Assembly (NCBI RefSeq): GCF_900156025.1
Contig: NZ_FTMO01000005.1
Coordinates: 1 to 64,000 of the forward strand
Direction: 5' to 3'
Length of the DNA stretch: 64,000 nucleotides
Origin: Allobosea sp. TND4EK4
GTDB taxonomy: Bacteria; Pseudomonadota; Alphaproteobacteria; Rhizobiales; Beijerinckiaceae
The notes beneath the pieces were generated by a model. That model made no database searches. It was not told where the DNA came from and worked only from the letters and a program-made list of their open reading frames with translations. The number at the start of each line of letters is the position of its first letter. The stretch's first letter is position 1. A program made the position numbers and the translations under genes. Of the stretch, positions 31,473 through 40,861 are shown piece after piece.

Positions 31473-32849
31473 TCAGTTGTTGAGGTAGGGCGTCGGGTCG
31501 ACCGGGGTCGAGCCCTTGCGCAGTTCGAAATGGAGCTGCGGCGAGGAGACGTTGCCGGTCTGGCCGGAACTGGCGACGACCTGGCCACGCTTGACCGTGT
31601 CGCCGCGCTTCACCTTGAGCTCGCCATTATGCGCATAGGCCGAGACATAGCCGTTCGGATGGCGGATCAGCACGAGATTGCCATAGCCCTTCAGCTCGCT
31701 GCCGGCATAGGCGACGGTGCCGGCCTCGGCGGCCTTCACGGGGGTGCCGTCCGGCACGGCGATGTTGAGGCCCTCATTGCCGCCCTTGCCGGCAAAGCCG
31801 GTGATCACGCGGCCACGCACCGGCCAGCGGAAATCGGCCTTGTCGCCGCTGGAGCCGGCATCGTCCTGCTTGGGCAGGCTGGCAGTGGTCTTCGGGTCGG
31901 CGGCCGGCGCAGCCTCCGCCTTGGGCGCGGCAGCGGGTGCCGGCGTCGCCGCAGGCTTGGGCTCGACGGCCGGGGCGCTCGCAACCGCCACCGCTTTGGC
32001 CGGCTTCTCGGCGGGCACGGCGGCGACCTTGGCGGGCTTGGGCTCGGCCAGGGGCTTGGTCGTCGCGGCATGGGTCATGGGAGCAGCCTTGCGCGCCTCT
32101 GCCTTGGCCTTGGCCTCGGCGGCGAAGCGGGCTCGCGAATCCCTCATTGCCTGCGCATCGGCGGCGGCCTTGGCCTTCGCCTCGGCCTCGCCGGCCGCCT
32201 TGGCCTCCCTCGGCGAAGGCGCCTGAGCGGCGGCGACGGGACGCTGGGCCGGAGCCGCACCGCGCACGAACCCGCGCGGCTCGGCGGAAGCGACGCGCGG
32301 GGCCGGCGTGGCCGGGGCAGCGGCGACGGCGCTTGAAGCGCTCGCATTATAGACGGGAATGGTGATGCGGGTGCCCGGCGCGACATTGCCGTTCGAGAGA
32401 CCGTTGGCGGAGAGCAGCGCAGCCCGCGGCACGCCATAGCGCGAGGAGATCATGTCGATCGTCTCGCCCTGCGCGATCACGACAGGCGTACCGCCCTGCG
32501 CGGTCCAGCCTGCGGCGCCGCCGCCGGACGGCTGCGGTGCCGCCATCGGCGCAGGCGCGGCCGGCGCCGGGATCGGGGCACTGGCGACCGCCTGCGGCGG
32601 AGGCAGCGCCTGCGAGCGCACGACGGGCGAAGACGGCACGGCCTGCACCGGCGCGGAGCCGATCGATCCGGTGGTCGCCGGATCGCGCATCGTCGCCGGG
32701 GCCTGCGCGGTCCGGAACGGATTGTCGAAAGGGGTTTCGGTGAAGCGCACAGCATCCGACGAGCAGGCGCTGACGCCGAGGGCAAGCAGGCACACCGTGG
32801 AAAGGCGGCTGAGGATGCGGATATCGACCGATCCGGCTTGTCTGAACAT
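31473..32849 (-). CDS. nlpD: NlpD-like lipoprotein: LysM plus degenerate LytM (M23) domain
   Basis: 458 residues. A lipoprotein signal with lipobox ALGVSAC puts the lipid on Cys29. A LysM domain follows (VVIAQGETIDMISSRYGVPR), then an Ala/Lys/Pro-rich helical linker of about 160 residues, then a C-terminal M23 domain. The zinc motif that should read HxxxD is NEGLNIAVPDG, so His and Asp are both Asn, while the last HxH (QLHFEL) is kept. This loss is like that of E. coli NlpD/EnvC, which activate amidases rather than cut peptidoglycan. The position after surE-pcm is also as in E. coli. A 139-bp upstream gap may hold its own promoter. Confidence 0.9.
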   Translation of the reverse strand: MFRQAGSVDIRILSRLSTVCLLALGVSACSSDAVRFTETPFDNPFRTAQAPATMRDPATTGSIGSAPVQAVPSSPVVRSQALPPPQAVASAPIPAPAAPAPMAAPQPSGGGAAGWTAQGGTPVVIAQGETIDMISSRYGVPRAALLSANGLSNGNVAPGTRITIPVYNASASSAVAAAPATPAPRVASAEPRGFVRGAAPAQRPVAAAQAPSPREAKAAGEAEAKAKAAADAQAMRDSRARFAAEAKAKAEARKAAPMTHAATTKPLAEPKPAKVAAVPAEKPAKAVAVASAPAVEPKPAATPAPAAAPKAEAAPAADPKTTASLPKQDDAGSSGDKADFRWPVRGRVITGFAGKGGNEGLNIAVPDGTPVKAAEAGTVAYAGSELKGYGNLVLIRHPNGYVSAYAHNGELKVKRGDTVKRGQVVASSGQTGNVSSPQLHFELRKGSTPVDPTPYLNN

Positions 32850-32988
32850 GGGCAGAGTACTCGCGAACGACGCAACTCGATGACCGCGATTAAAGTCCTG
32901 TTCAGGTTACGAAAGGGTTTCCCCGCGGAAAGGCCGATTCATTTTTCCGGATTTTTTTGCCGCTCGCGAGCAGGCAGGCGGATGACCG

Positions 32989-33651
32989 CTACAGAGCCTG
33001 GGCGCGGCCGGGAATCAGCGGCGGCAGGCGCACGGCCGGACCCAGCGCATGGTCGAAATGGTCCTCGTCCAGCCGGGTCACCACCACACGCCGGGCAGCG
33101 CCCTCGACCCGCAGCGCCCCGACCAGACGCCCGCCGGGCGAAAGCCGGGCCAGCAGCGCCTCCGGCACCGAGTTGGTGACGCCGTTGACGAGGATCCGGT
33201 CGAAACGCCCGAGCGTCCGGTCCGGCTGGAAGCCGTCGGCGTGGCGCATGTCGACCGTCTTGCCGAAGCCGCTGCCGGAGACGCGCTCATGCGCCGCCAG
33301 CGCCAGCGAGCGATAGCGCTCCAGCGAAACCACCTCGCCACCGAGGGCGGCCAGCAGCGCCGAGACATAACCGGAGCCGGTCCCGACCTCGAGCACCCGC
33401 GCGCCGGGCTGCATGTCGAGCGCGATGAGGAGATTCGCGACTGTGAACGGCGCCGTCATCGTCTGTCCGCAAGGCAGCGGCACGGACACGTCCTGCCGCG
33501 CGAGGTCGGCGAAGCGTGAGGGCGCGAATCGGTCCCGCGGCACCCGTTCCATCGCCCGCAGCAGCGGCAGGTCGCGCACGCCCCTCGCCCGTAATGACAG
33601 CAGGAAGGCGACGGTGCGCTCGCCCTCGCTGGCGGGCAACTCCTCGGTCAT
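32989..33651 (-). CDS. pcm: Protein-L-isoaspartate O-methyltransferase
   Basis: 220 residues from ATG 33651 (MTEELPAS). The SAM-binding motif is VLEVGTGSGYVSALLA, and Pcm marks are MERVPRDRFAPSRFADLA, VPLPCGQTMTAPF and RFDRILVNGVTNSVP. It repairs isoaspartyl residues in aged proteins. The open frame extends to 33759, but those 36 codons come from a palindromic repeat (33668-33763) and spell the repeat-derived FAALAMT peptide, so this extension should not be annotated. Downstream partner of surE, as in E. coli. Confidence 0.94.
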   Translation of the reverse strand: MTEELPASEGERTVAFLLSLRARGVRDLPLLRAMERVPRDRFAPSRFADLARQDVSVPLPCGQTMTAPFTVANLLIALDMQPGARVLEVGTGSGYVSALLAALGGEVVSLERYRSLALAAHERVSGSGFGKTVDMRHADGFQPDRTLGRFDRILVNGVTNSVPEALLARLSPGGRLVGALRVEGAARRVVVTRLDEDHFDHALGPAVRLPPLIPGRAQAL

Positions 33652-33667
33652 GGAGGACCCCGTTTGC

Positions 33668-33763
33668 GTCATTGCGAGCGCAGCGAAACAGTCCTGGAGG
33701 ACCGGGCTGAACTGGCCGCCTCGGTCCCCTGGATTGCTTCCTCGCTGCGCTCCTCGCAATGAC
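33668..33763. repeat. Family A palindrome between surE and pcm
   Basis: Outer arms GTCATTGCGAG (from 33668) and CTCGCAATGAC (to 33763), inner arms GGACCG and CGGTCC. It separates surE from pcm inside the operon and adds a false N-terminal extension to the pcm frame. Confidence 0.88.
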
Positions 33764-33772
33764 GGGGAGCCA

Positions 33773-34534
33773 TCACCCGAAGACCCGCGCGAAGCGTGTC
33801 AGCGTCGGCTCATGCGTCAGGTCGAGTTCGAGCGGCGTCACCGAGATGCGGCTTTCCGCGAGCGCCTTCAGGTCGGTGCCGTTGCCCGGCTCCCTGCGGC
33901 TGCGCTGGAAGGCGATCCAGTAATAGGGATTGCCGCGCCCGTCCTGCCGCGGCTGCAGTTGCAGCAGCTCCTGGTCGCGCCGCCCCTGCACCGTCACCGC
34001 CACGCCCTTGACCGCGTCGGGGGCCACGTTCGGGAAGTTCAGGTTGAACAGCACATCGGCCGGAATGCCCTCCGCCAGCAGCTTGCGCAGGATTGCGGGC
34101 GCATGCTGCTCGGCGCAGTCCCAGCGGATCTGGTTGCGGTCGCCGGGGCCATAGGCCTGGCTCATCGCCACCGAGGGAACTCCCAGCAGCGTGCCCTCCA
34201 TCGCCGCGGCGATGGTGCCCGAATAGGTCACGTCCTCGGCGACGTTGGAGCCGCGATTCACGCCGGAGAGCACGAGGTCGGGCCGCGCCTCGACCATCAC
34301 CGAGCGCACCGCCATGATCACGCAATCGGTTGGCGTGCCGGCGACGGCATAGCGCTTCTCGGCGATCTGCCGCAGCCGCAGCGGGTTCGACAGCGACAGC
34401 GAATGCGCGACGCCGGACTGGTCGGTCTCCGGCGCCACGACCCAGACATCGTCGGAGAGCTGGCGCGCGATGCGCTCCAGCACCTCGAGGCCCTCGGCAT
34501 GGATGCCGTCATCATTGGTGACGAGGATGCGCAT
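33773..34534 (-). CDS. surE: 5'/3'-nucleotidase SurE
   Basis: 253 residues with the SurE N-terminal metal motif [15 protein letters not shown] (Asp8, Asp9), the serine loop [14 protein letters not shown], and asparagine in [18 protein letters not shown]. It dephosphorylates nucleoside monophosphates in stationary phase. It starts 4 bp after serS, so they are cotranscribed. The product is cytosolic. Confidence 0.97.
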   Translation of the reverse strand: MRILVTNDDGIHAEGLEVLERIARQLSDDVWVVAPETDQSGVAHSLSLSNPLRLRQIAEKRYAVAGTPTDCVIMAVRSVMVEARPDLVLSGVNRGSNVAEDVTYSGTIAAAMEGTLLGVPSVAMSQAYGPGDRNQIRWDCAEQHAPAILRKLLAEGIPADVLFNLNFPNVAPDAVKGVAVTVQGRRDQELLQLQPRQDGRGNPYYWIAFQRSRREPGNGTDLKALAESRISVTPLELDLTHEPTLTRFARVFG

Positions 34535-34538
34535 GGCT

Positions 34539-35960
34539 TCAGGCCGCCTTCTCGATGCGGGTCACGCCGCGCATATAGGGCACCAGCACGTCGGGCACGG
34601 TGATCGAGCCATCGGCGTTCTGGTAGTTCTCCATCACCGCGATCAGAGCGCGGCCGACCGCCGTGCCCGAGCCGTTGAGGGTGTGGACGAAGAACGGCCC
34701 CTTGCCGTCCTTCGTCTTGTAGCGGGCGTTCATGCGCCGGGCCTGGAAATCCCCGCAGACCGAGCAGGACGAGATCTCGCGATAGGTCTTCTGCCCCGGC
34801 AGCCAGGCCTCGATGTCCCAGGTCTTCTGCGAGGCGAAGCCCATATCGCCGGTGCAGAGCGTCATGACGCGATAATGCAGGTCGAGCTTCTTCAGCACGG
34901 CCTCGGCGCAGGCGAGCATGCGCTCATGCTCCTCGCGGGATTTGTCCGGCGTCGTGATCGAGACCAATTCGACCTTCTCGAACTGGTGCTGGCGCAGCAT
35001 GCCGCGCGTATCGCGCCCGGCCGAGCCCGCTTCGGCGCGGAAGCACGGGGTCAGCGCCGTGTAGCGGCGCGGCAGTTCCTCCTCGGAGAGGATCGATTCG
35101 CGGACGAGGTTCGTGAGCGGGACTTCGGCTGTGGGGATGAGCCAAAACTGTTCGCTGGTATCCGCGTGCTCAAGCAGGCTCTGCACAGTGGCCAGCGCCG
35201 AGCCGCCCGCGGGGATCTCCTGATCAAGATTAGCAAGAATCTCATTCAGTCGGTTGCCGCGCCACTCCATATCGGCCGCCATGAACTGGTCGTCCCGGAA
35301 CTTCGGCAGCTGCGCGGTTCCGAACATGACCTCGTCGCGCACCATCAGCGGAGGCATCACCTCGGTATAGCCATGCTCTCCCGTGTGCGTGTCGAGCATG
35401 AACTGCCCGATCGCCCGCGAGAGCCGCGCGATCTGGTTCTGGAGCACGACGAAGCGCGAGCCGGAGAGCTTGGCCGCCGTCTCGAAATCCATCTGGCCGA
35501 GCGCCTCGCCCAGCTCGAAATGCTGCTTGGGATCGTTGACGCCCCGCAGCAGCCCACGCTCCTCCGGCTTCACGCCATGGACATGCAGCACGACATTGTC
35601 GTGCTCGTCGGCACCATCCGGCACGTCGTCGAAGGGAATGTTCGGGATCGCGGCGAGCTGCTGCTCCAACGCGTCCTTGGCGGCCTTCTCGTCGGCTTCC
35701 AGCGCTGGCTGCGCGTCCTTCAGCGCCGCGACCTCGGCCTTGAGCTGGTCGGCGAGCGCGACATCCTTCGCGCCCATCGCCCTGCCGATTTCCTTGGAGA
35801 GGGCGTTGCGGCGCTCCTGCGTGGCTTGCGCCTTGCCGATGGCGGCGCGGCGCTCATCGTCGAGCGCGAGCAGCGACGACGACAGCGGCTCCAGCCCCCT
35901 GCGCGCGAGCCCCTTGTCGAACGCCTCGGCGTTCTCGCGAATCCAGCGGATGTCGTACAT
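34539..35960 (-). CDS. serS: Seryl-tRNA synthetase
   Basis: 473 residues. The N-terminal coiled-coil arm binding tRNA covers about 25-110. Class II motifs are visible: motif 2 in [26 protein letters not shown] (start of that stretch) and motif 3 in [18 protein letters not shown]. It charges tRNA-Ser. The gene starts after a 257-bp gap that contains a palindromic repeat, so a separate promoter is possible, but the order tatC-serS-surE is conserved in the class. An insertion of about 40 residues relative to E. coli SerS lies around 220-260. Confidence 0.97.
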   Translation of the reverse strand: MYDIRWIRENAEAFDKGLARRGLEPLSSSLLALDDERRAAIGKAQATQERRNALSKEIGRAMGAKDVALADQLKAEVAALKDAQPALEADEKAAKDALEQQLAAIPNIPFDDVPDGADEHDNVVLHVHGVKPEERGLLRGVNDPKQHFELGEALGQMDFETAAKLSGSRFVVLQNQIARLSRAIGQFMLDTHTGEHGYTEVMPPLMVRDEVMFGTAQLPKFRDDQFMAADMEWRGNRLNEILANLDQEIPAGGSALATVQSLLEHADTSEQFWLIPTAEVPLTNLVRESILSEEELPRRYTALTPCFRAEAGSAGRDTRGMLRQHQFEKVELVSITTPDKSREEHERMLACAEAVLKKLDLHYRVMTLCTGDMGFASQKTWDIEAWLPGQKTYREISSCSVCGDFQARRMNARYKTKDGKGPFFVHTLNGSGTAVGRALIAVMENYQNADGSITVPDVLVPYMRGVTRIEKAA

Positions 35961-36064
35961 CGTCTTCGGCCATTCAGCGCTGCGGAGTGCAGCGCTGATG
36001 CTCTAGACCGGGAGCGCGCGGGAGGGAACAGGCAACCTCTCTCGCCAATGGCTCCGGAACCTCC

Positions 36065-36169
36065 TCGTCATCCCGGCCGGAGCGAAGCGGAGCACCGGAA
36101 ACCATCTTACGGGCGGCGAGCTCGACGATGGATCCCGGATCGGCGCCGCTTCGCGGCTTGTCCGGGATG
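36065..36169. repeat. Family B intergenic palindrome between tatC and serS
   Basis: Outer arms GTCATCCCGG and TCCGGGATG, with inner arms around GGATCCCGGAT and GCGCCGCTTCGCGGC. Matches the architecture of the copy at 15811-15912. Confidence 0.75.
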
Positions 36170-36217
36170 CCGGTGCGGTTCCACCTCCCTGAAGAGATCG
36201 GATGTCGGGACCCGCCG

Positions 36218-37021
36218 CTACTGCGCCGCCGTCTCGTCCGGCTGCGGCTTGCGCTCGACCCGGCGCACCGAGAAGATCGAGAGCTCGTAGAGCAGCAGCA
36301 TCGGCACGGCGAGCATCAGCTGCGAGATCACGTCGGGCGGGGTCAGCACCGCCGCGACGACGAAGACGAAGACGATCGCGTAGCGCCGCTTGTCCTTCAG
36401 GAACTGCGAATCGATGATGCCCGCCTGCCCCAGCAGCGTCAGGATCACCGGCAGCTGGAAGGCGACGCCGAAGGCGAAGATCAGCGTCATGATCAGCGAG
36501 AGATATTCGCTGACCTTGGGCAGCAGCGCGATGCCGGCCTGGGTCTCGGTCGCGGCCTGCTGCATGCCGAGCGAGAACTTCATCAGCACCGGCATGGCGA
36601 AGAAGAACACCAGCAGCGCGCCCGCCGTGAAGAACACCGGCGTCGCCACCAGATAGGGCGCGAAGGCCTGCTTTTCGTTCTTGTAGAGGCCGGGCGCGAC
36701 GAATTTGTAGACCTGCGTCGCAATCACCGGAAAGGCGAAGAAGCCGGCGCCGAAGGCAGCCACCTTGATATGGGTGAACAGCAGCTCCAGCGGGCCGGTA
36801 TAGATCAGCTGCGCGTTGGCCGCGTTCCCGGCCGCCCAGACATAGGGCATCACCAGGATGTTGTAGATCTGCGTCGAGAAGCCGAAGCAGATGAAGAACA
36901 TGATCAGGAAGGCGATCAGCGACTTGATCAGCCGCGAGCGCAGCTCGATCAGATGGTCGAGCAGCGGCGCGCGGGAGGCCTCGACCTCGTCCTCGCCGTC
37001 CCGTGGATTGGCGACGCTCAT
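36218..37021 (-). CDS. tatC: Sec-independent translocase subunit TatC
   Basis: 267 residues with six membrane helices. TatC marks are [16 protein letters not shown] at the N-terminus, the glutamate-bearing loop [15 protein letters not shown] [18 protein letters not shown], and [15 protein letters not shown]. It recognises twin-arginine signals such as those on the TRAP binding protein in this window. Its ATG overlaps the tatB stop by 4 bp. The C-terminal tail is charged ([15 protein letters not shown]). Confidence 0.97.
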   Translation of the reverse strand: MSVANPRDGEDEVEASRAPLLDHLIELRSRLIKSLIAFLIMFFICFGFSTQIYNILVMPYVWAAGNAANAQLIYTGPLELLFTHIKVAAFGAGFFAFPVIATQVYKFVAPGLYKNEKQAFAPYLVATPVFFTAGALLVFFFAMPVLMKFSLGMQQAATETQAGIALLPKVSEYLSLIMTLIFAFGVAFQLPVILTLLGQAGIIDSQFLKDKRRYAIVFVFVVAAVLTPPDVISQLMLAVPMLLLYELSIFSVRRVERKPQPDETAAQ

Positions 37022-37716
37022 GCCGAGTTCTCCTCGTTCTTGGTCTCGGCAGAGGTGTCGGCCTTCGGCTTGCGCCTGCGCACCGGCTTGGCCGGGGCGG
37101 GTTCGGCCACGGCCGTGACCTCCGGAAAGGGCGTGTCCGCCTCTTCCGGCGCATCGGTGACGACCTTGACGCTGCGCTTGCGCGCCGGCTTGGCCGGCGC
37201 CTCGGGCTCGGGGCTTGCCGCGGCGGCCTGCTCCGGTTGAGCCAGCTCCGGCGCCGGCTCCTCGGCCTTCGCCTTGCGGGCGCGCTTGGGCTTGGCGGCC
37301 GGCAGCGCGTCCACCTCCGGCGTCGGGGTCTCGGCTGCGATATCCAGCGGCGGCAGCTCCGGCATCGGCAGGTCGGCGAGCTTCGCCTCGGCCTGCTTCA
37401 GAGCCTCTTCCTCGGCCTTGGCGGTTTCGGCCGTGCTGGGCGCGGCGAATTCCTTCGGCTGATCGATCGGCTTGTAATCGCTGTTGAAATTGTTCGAGAC
37501 GGAGCCGCCGACGTCCTCGACCTGCTTCTTCAGGTCGGCGAGCTCGGCCTCGCGCATCGCCTCGTTGAACTGGCCCTGGAACTCGGTTGCCATGCGGCGG
37601 ACCTTGCCGATGGTCTGGCCGACCGTGCGCAGGACTTTCGGCAGGTCTTTGGGGCCGATCACGACCAGCGCCACCGCGCCGATCAGCACCATCTCGCTCC
37701 AGGCGATGTCGAACAT
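37018..37716 (-). CDS. tatB: Sec-independent translocase subunit TatB
   Basis: 232 residues. The membrane segment and hinge [20 protein letters not shown] with [14 protein letters not shown] are the TatB signature, and an amphipathic helix follows. The C-terminal half (about 110-232) is a low-complexity tail of Ala, Pro, Glu and Lys with repeated RKAK and [12 protein letters not shown] units, longer than in E. coli (171 residues). It forms the receptor complex with TatC. A 103-bp GC-rich gap separates it from tatA. Confidence 0.95.
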   Translation of the reverse strand: MFDIAWSEMVLIGAVALVVIGPKDLPKVLRTVGQTIGKVRRMATEFQGQFNEAMREAELADLKKQVEDVGGSVSNNFNSDYKPIDQPKEFAAPSTAETAKAEEEALKQAEAKLADLPMPELPPLDIAAETPTPEVDALPAAKPKRARKAKAEEPAPELAQPEQAAAASPEPEAPAKPARKRSVKVVTDAPEEADTPFPEVTAVAEPAPAKPVRRRKPKADTSAETKNEENSA

Positions 37717-37819
37717 CGACGGTTCTTCCTATCGGCGCGCCGCCCTCCGGTCCCCATTCGGACCGGCGAGCGGCATCAGCGCATCAGCGACGAGAGCGGC
37801 CCGGCGGGCCGCAAGGGCA

Positions 37820-38062
37820 TCAGGCCTTGTGCTCGGCCTTGGCCTGGGCCTCGGCCTGCGCGTTGCTGGCCTTGACGTTGTCGATCACCTTGGGATCGAC
37901 GGTGGCGCCCGGCGTCGGCTCGTCATCCTCCGCCATGCCCTTCTTGAAGGATTTGATGCCCTTGGCGACATCGCCCATCAACTCGGACACCTTGCCGCGA
38001 CCGAACAGCAGCATCACGATGACGCCGACGACGATCCAGTGCCAAATGCTCACGCCACCCAT
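37820..38062 (-). CDS. tatA: Sec-independent translocase subunit TatA
   Basis: 80 residues. The short membrane helix [16 protein letters not shown] is followed by [21 protein letters not shown], the TatA hinge and amphipathic helix with the FGRG-type turn. TatA oligomers form the pore. GGAGGAG precedes the ATG. First of the tatABC genes. Confidence 0.96.
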   Translation of the reverse strand: MGGVSIWHWIVVGVIVMLLFGRGKVSELMGDVAKGIKSFKKGMAEDDEPTPGATVDPKVIDNVKASNAQAEAQAKAEHKA

Positions 38063-38144
38063 GGCGAACTCCTCCGAAAATGGGTTTCAAAGGGGCTGGC
38101 ACCAACCCGATCGCCGGCCCCGGTCGATCGTTCGGCGGCGGAAC

Positions 38145-39260
38145 CTATTGATCCGCCGCCGGAAACACAAGGACTTCCTCGGGCGCGATCACGACGCCGA
38201 CCTCATCGCCGACGATCATGGTTTCCGGCAGCGAGGTCCGCACCGCCAGGGGCCGCTCCAGCCCCTCGACCGCGACGAGCGCATGGTCGGCCTCGCCGAG
38301 GAAACGCCGCCCGGTCAGGCGACCCGCCAGCCCCTGCCCTGCAGCCGTGATCCGCACCCGATGCGGCCGGATGCACGCCACCGCGGCCGAGCCCTCTCCG
38401 AGATGCGGCACCGGCCAGCGGCCGAAGGGCAGCGAGACGGCGCCGCCCGAGACACGCGCCTCGATCTCGTTGAAGTCGCAGAAAAATCGGGCGGCAAAGA
38501 GGCTTTCCGGGCGGCGATAGAGATTCTCGGCGGTCCCCATCTGGACGATCCCGCCCGCCCTCATCAGCACGATCCGGTCGGCGATGCGCATGGCGTCCTC
38601 CGGGTCGTGGGTCACGATCATCGCGGTGGCGCCGGTCTCCCGCAGCAGCGCCGCCGTCTCCTCGCGCACGGCGTCGCGCAGCCGCCGGTCGAGATTGGAG
38701 AAGGGCTCGTCCATCAGCAGGACGCCCGGGCGCGGCGCGATCGCGCGCGCCAGCGCCACGCGCTGCTGCTCGCCGCCGGAGAGCATATGCGGGTAGGATT
38801 CGCTCAGATGCGCGAGGCCGACACGGTCGAGCGCGCGCATCGCCACCCGCTGCGCCTCCGCCGCCCGGTCGCCGCGCAGGCCGAAACGAACGTTCTCGAT
38901 GACGCTGAGGTGCGGAAACAGGGCATAATCCTGGAAGACGAAGCCGATACCGCGATGCTCGGGTTCGACGAAGGCGGCCGGCGCCGAGACCTCGCGCCCG
39001 TCCAGCAGCACCCGGCCCTCGGTCGGCCGCTCGACGCCCGCGGCGAGCCGCAGCAGCGTCGTCTTGCCGCAGCCGGATTGGCCGAGAAGCGCGACGATCT
39101 CGCCCGGCTTCACCGAGAGCGAGAGATTCGACAGGGCCGTCACCGAGCCGAAGCGCTGCGTCAGAGCCTCGAAGCCGAGCGCCCGGGGGATCGCAGCGCC
39201 CATCGTGCCGCGCTGTCCCCAGCTCCGCCACCCGCTCGTCTTCACGCTGCTCGACGCCAT
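38145..39260 (-). CDS. Orphan ABC transporter ATP-binding protein, FbpC/PotA type
   Basis: 371 residues from ATG 39260, which has AGGGA close upstream; ATG 39203 (MGAAIPRAL) is an alternative giving 351 residues. Walker A is LLGQSGCGKTT, the signature LSGGEQQ, Walker B VLLMDEPFSNLD, and the switch region IVTHDPEDAMRIAD. A C-terminal TOBE-like domain follows from about residue 260. The sequence fits importers of ferric iron, sulfate or polyamines. No permease or binding-protein gene is adjacent, and the gene interrupts the otherwise conserved scpB-tatA order, so it probably works with subunits encoded elsewhere. Confidence 0.9.
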   Translation of the reverse strand: MASSSVKTSGWRSWGQRGTMGAAIPRALGFEALTQRFGSVTALSNLSLSVKPGEIVALLGQSGCGKTTLLRLAAGVERPTEGRVLLDGREVSAPAAFVEPEHRGIGFVFQDYALFPHLSVIENVRFGLRGDRAAEAQRVAMRALDRVGLAHLSESYPHMLSGGEQQRVALARAIAPRPGVLLMDEPFSNLDRRLRDAVREETAALLRETGATAMIVTHDPEDAMRIADRIVLMRAGGIVQMGTAENLYRRPESLFAARFFCDFNEIEARVSGGAVSLPFGRWPVPHLGEGSAAVACIRPHRVRITAAGQGLAGRLTGRRFLGEADHALVAVEGLERPLAVRTSLPETMIVGDEVGVVIAPEEVLVFPAADQ

Positions 39261-39284
39261 CGTTTCCCTGAGGTCTTAAGGCCG

Positions 39285-39983
39285 TCACCCCTGTTGCGGG
39301 CCGCCCTCGCCATCGTCAAGCGGCGAGAACAGGTCCCCCAGAGGGTCCTCGTCGTCGCGCAGGGAGGGATCGTCGTCGGGGACCGGCACGCCGAGGTCGC
39401 GCGTCAGGCGCCCCTCGACGAGCCCTGCCCCCTTCAACTCGTCGAGCCCCGGCAGGTCGTCGATCCGGTCGAGCCCGAAATGGTCGAGGAAGCCGGGCGT
39501 CGTGCCGTAGGTTACCGGCCGCCCGGGCGAGCGCCGCCGCCCGCGCAGCCGCACCCAGCCCGCCTCCAGCAGGATGTCGAGCGTGCCCTTGGCGGTGGCG
39601 ACACCGCGAATCTCCTCGATCTCGGCCCGGGTCACCGGCTGGTGATAAGCGATGATCGAGAGCACCTCGAGCGCGGCGCGCGACAATTTGCGGGGCGGCT
39701 CGGCCTCGGCCGCGAGGAGATAGCCGAGGTCCGGCGCCGTCCGGAAGGCCCAGCCGCCGGCGACCTGCCGCAGATTGACGCCGCGCGGCCGGTAGAGCGC
39801 CGCGAGATGCGCCAGCACGGGCTCGACCGCGATGCCGGCCGGCACCGAGCGCGAGAGCACCTCCGCCGAAAGCGGCACGGCCGAGGCGAACAGCAGGGCC
39901 TCGACGATGCGCAGCGCCAGAGCGAAGGCCTCGTCCTCGGCATCGCCCTGCGGTTCTCGCTGCCCTGCCGCTGCCCCGTTCAT
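39285..39983 (-). CDS. scpB: Segregation and condensation protein ScpB
   Basis: 232 residues with two winged-helix domains. Marks are ALRIVEALLFASAVPLSAE, EVLSIIAYHQPVTRAEIEEI and the RRRSPGRPVTYGTTPGFLDHF stretch near the end of the second domain. With ScpA and SMC it forms the condensin-like complex that organises chromosome origins. It overlaps scpA by 4 bp (ATGA). The C-terminal tail is acidic. Confidence 0.96.
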   Translation of the reverse strand: MNGAAAGQREPQGDAEDEAFALALRIVEALLFASAVPLSAEVLSRSVPAGIAVEPVLAHLAALYRPRGVNLRQVAGGWAFRTAPDLGYLLAAEAEPPRKLSRAALEVLSIIAYHQPVTRAEIEEIRGVATAKGTLDILLEAGWVRLRGRRRSPGRPVTYGTTPGFLDHFGLDRIDDLPGLDELKGAGLVEGRLTRDLGVPVPDDDPSLRDDEDPLGDLFSPLDDGEGGPQQG

Positions 39984-40810
39984 GGCGTCTCTCCGCCCGC
40001 GAAGGGCAAGGCCGGCGGCCGCGCCGAGCGGCGGCGGATGCGGATCGGCGCGAAGGGCTGATCCTGCCGCAGGTCGAGCAGGCCCTCGCGCGCCATCTCC
40101 AGCATCGCCGACAACGCCGAGGCTCGCACGGTGGCGGCCATCGCCTTGGGCGGCAGGCCGTGACGCTGCATGTATTGCATCAGATAGGGGTCGATCTCGG
40201 TCCAGTCACCGGCCTCGCCGACGAGCCGCTGCAGCGCCTCGCGCGCCTCGACGAGCGACCAGACGACGCGATGGCCGACCGAGAGATGCCCCTGCACCCG
40301 CTTCATCCGCTGCTGCGCATAGGCGGCCAGCAGGTCGTAGAGCTCGGCTTCCCAGACGGGCCGTGCGCCGGCCACGACCTCCTCCGGCGCCCCCCGTGCG
40401 AAGACGTCCTGCCCCAGCCGCTCACGCGCCGAGAGCCTGTTCGCGGCCGCGCGGATGGCTTCCAGCCGCCTGAGCCGCAGCGCCAGCGCGGTCGCCAGAT
40501 CGGCCGCGCTCGGCTCGTCCGCCTTGGGCGGCTCGGGCAGCAGGAGCCGCGATTTGAGATAGGCAAGCCAAGCCGCCATCACGAGATAATCGGCGGCGAG
40601 TTCGAGCCTCAGCGCGCGCGCCTCCTCGACGAAGGTGAGATACTGCTCGGCCAGCGCCAGGATCGAGATGCGGTGGAGGTCGACCTTCTGCCGGCGCGCC
40701 AGGTCGAGCAGCAGGTCGAGCGGTCCTTCATAGCCATCGACATCGACGAGCAGCGCCGGCTCGTCCCCGGGGCGCGCGCGATCCTCCTCGAATGGCAGTT
40801 CGGCCGTCAT
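39980..40810 (-). CDS. scpA: Segregation and condensation protein ScpA
   Basis: 276 residues of the kleisin family. The N-terminal DVDGYEGPLDLLLDLARRQKV is diagnostic and binds the SMC neck, and the C-terminal winged helix with ASALSAMLEMAREGLLDLRQD binds the SMC head. Bridges the SMC dimer with ScpB. It starts 51 bp after nagZ and overlaps scpB. Confidence 0.96.
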   Translation of the reverse strand: MTAELPFEEDRARPGDEPALLVDVDGYEGPLDLLLDLARRQKVDLHRISILALAEQYLTFVEEARALRLELAADYLVMAAWLAYLKSRLLLPEPPKADEPSAADLATALALRLRRLEAIRAAANRLSARERLGQDVFARGAPEEVVAGARPVWEAELYDLLAAYAQQRMKRVQGHLSVGHRVVWSLVEAREALQRLVGEAGDWTEIDPYLMQYMQRHGLPPKAMAATVRASALSAMLEMAREGLLDLRQDQPFAPIRIRRRSARPPALPFAGGETP

Positions 40811-40861
40811 GCTGGCCTTAGCTCCCCTTGCCCGGCAGGCAGGTTCGGCGGTTCAGGTTCC

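Noticed and set aside
37587..40061. 824-codon open frame on the plus strand
   Set aside because: Antisense to tatA, the ABC ATPase and scpB, which have clear motifs. Composition is typical of shadow translation.
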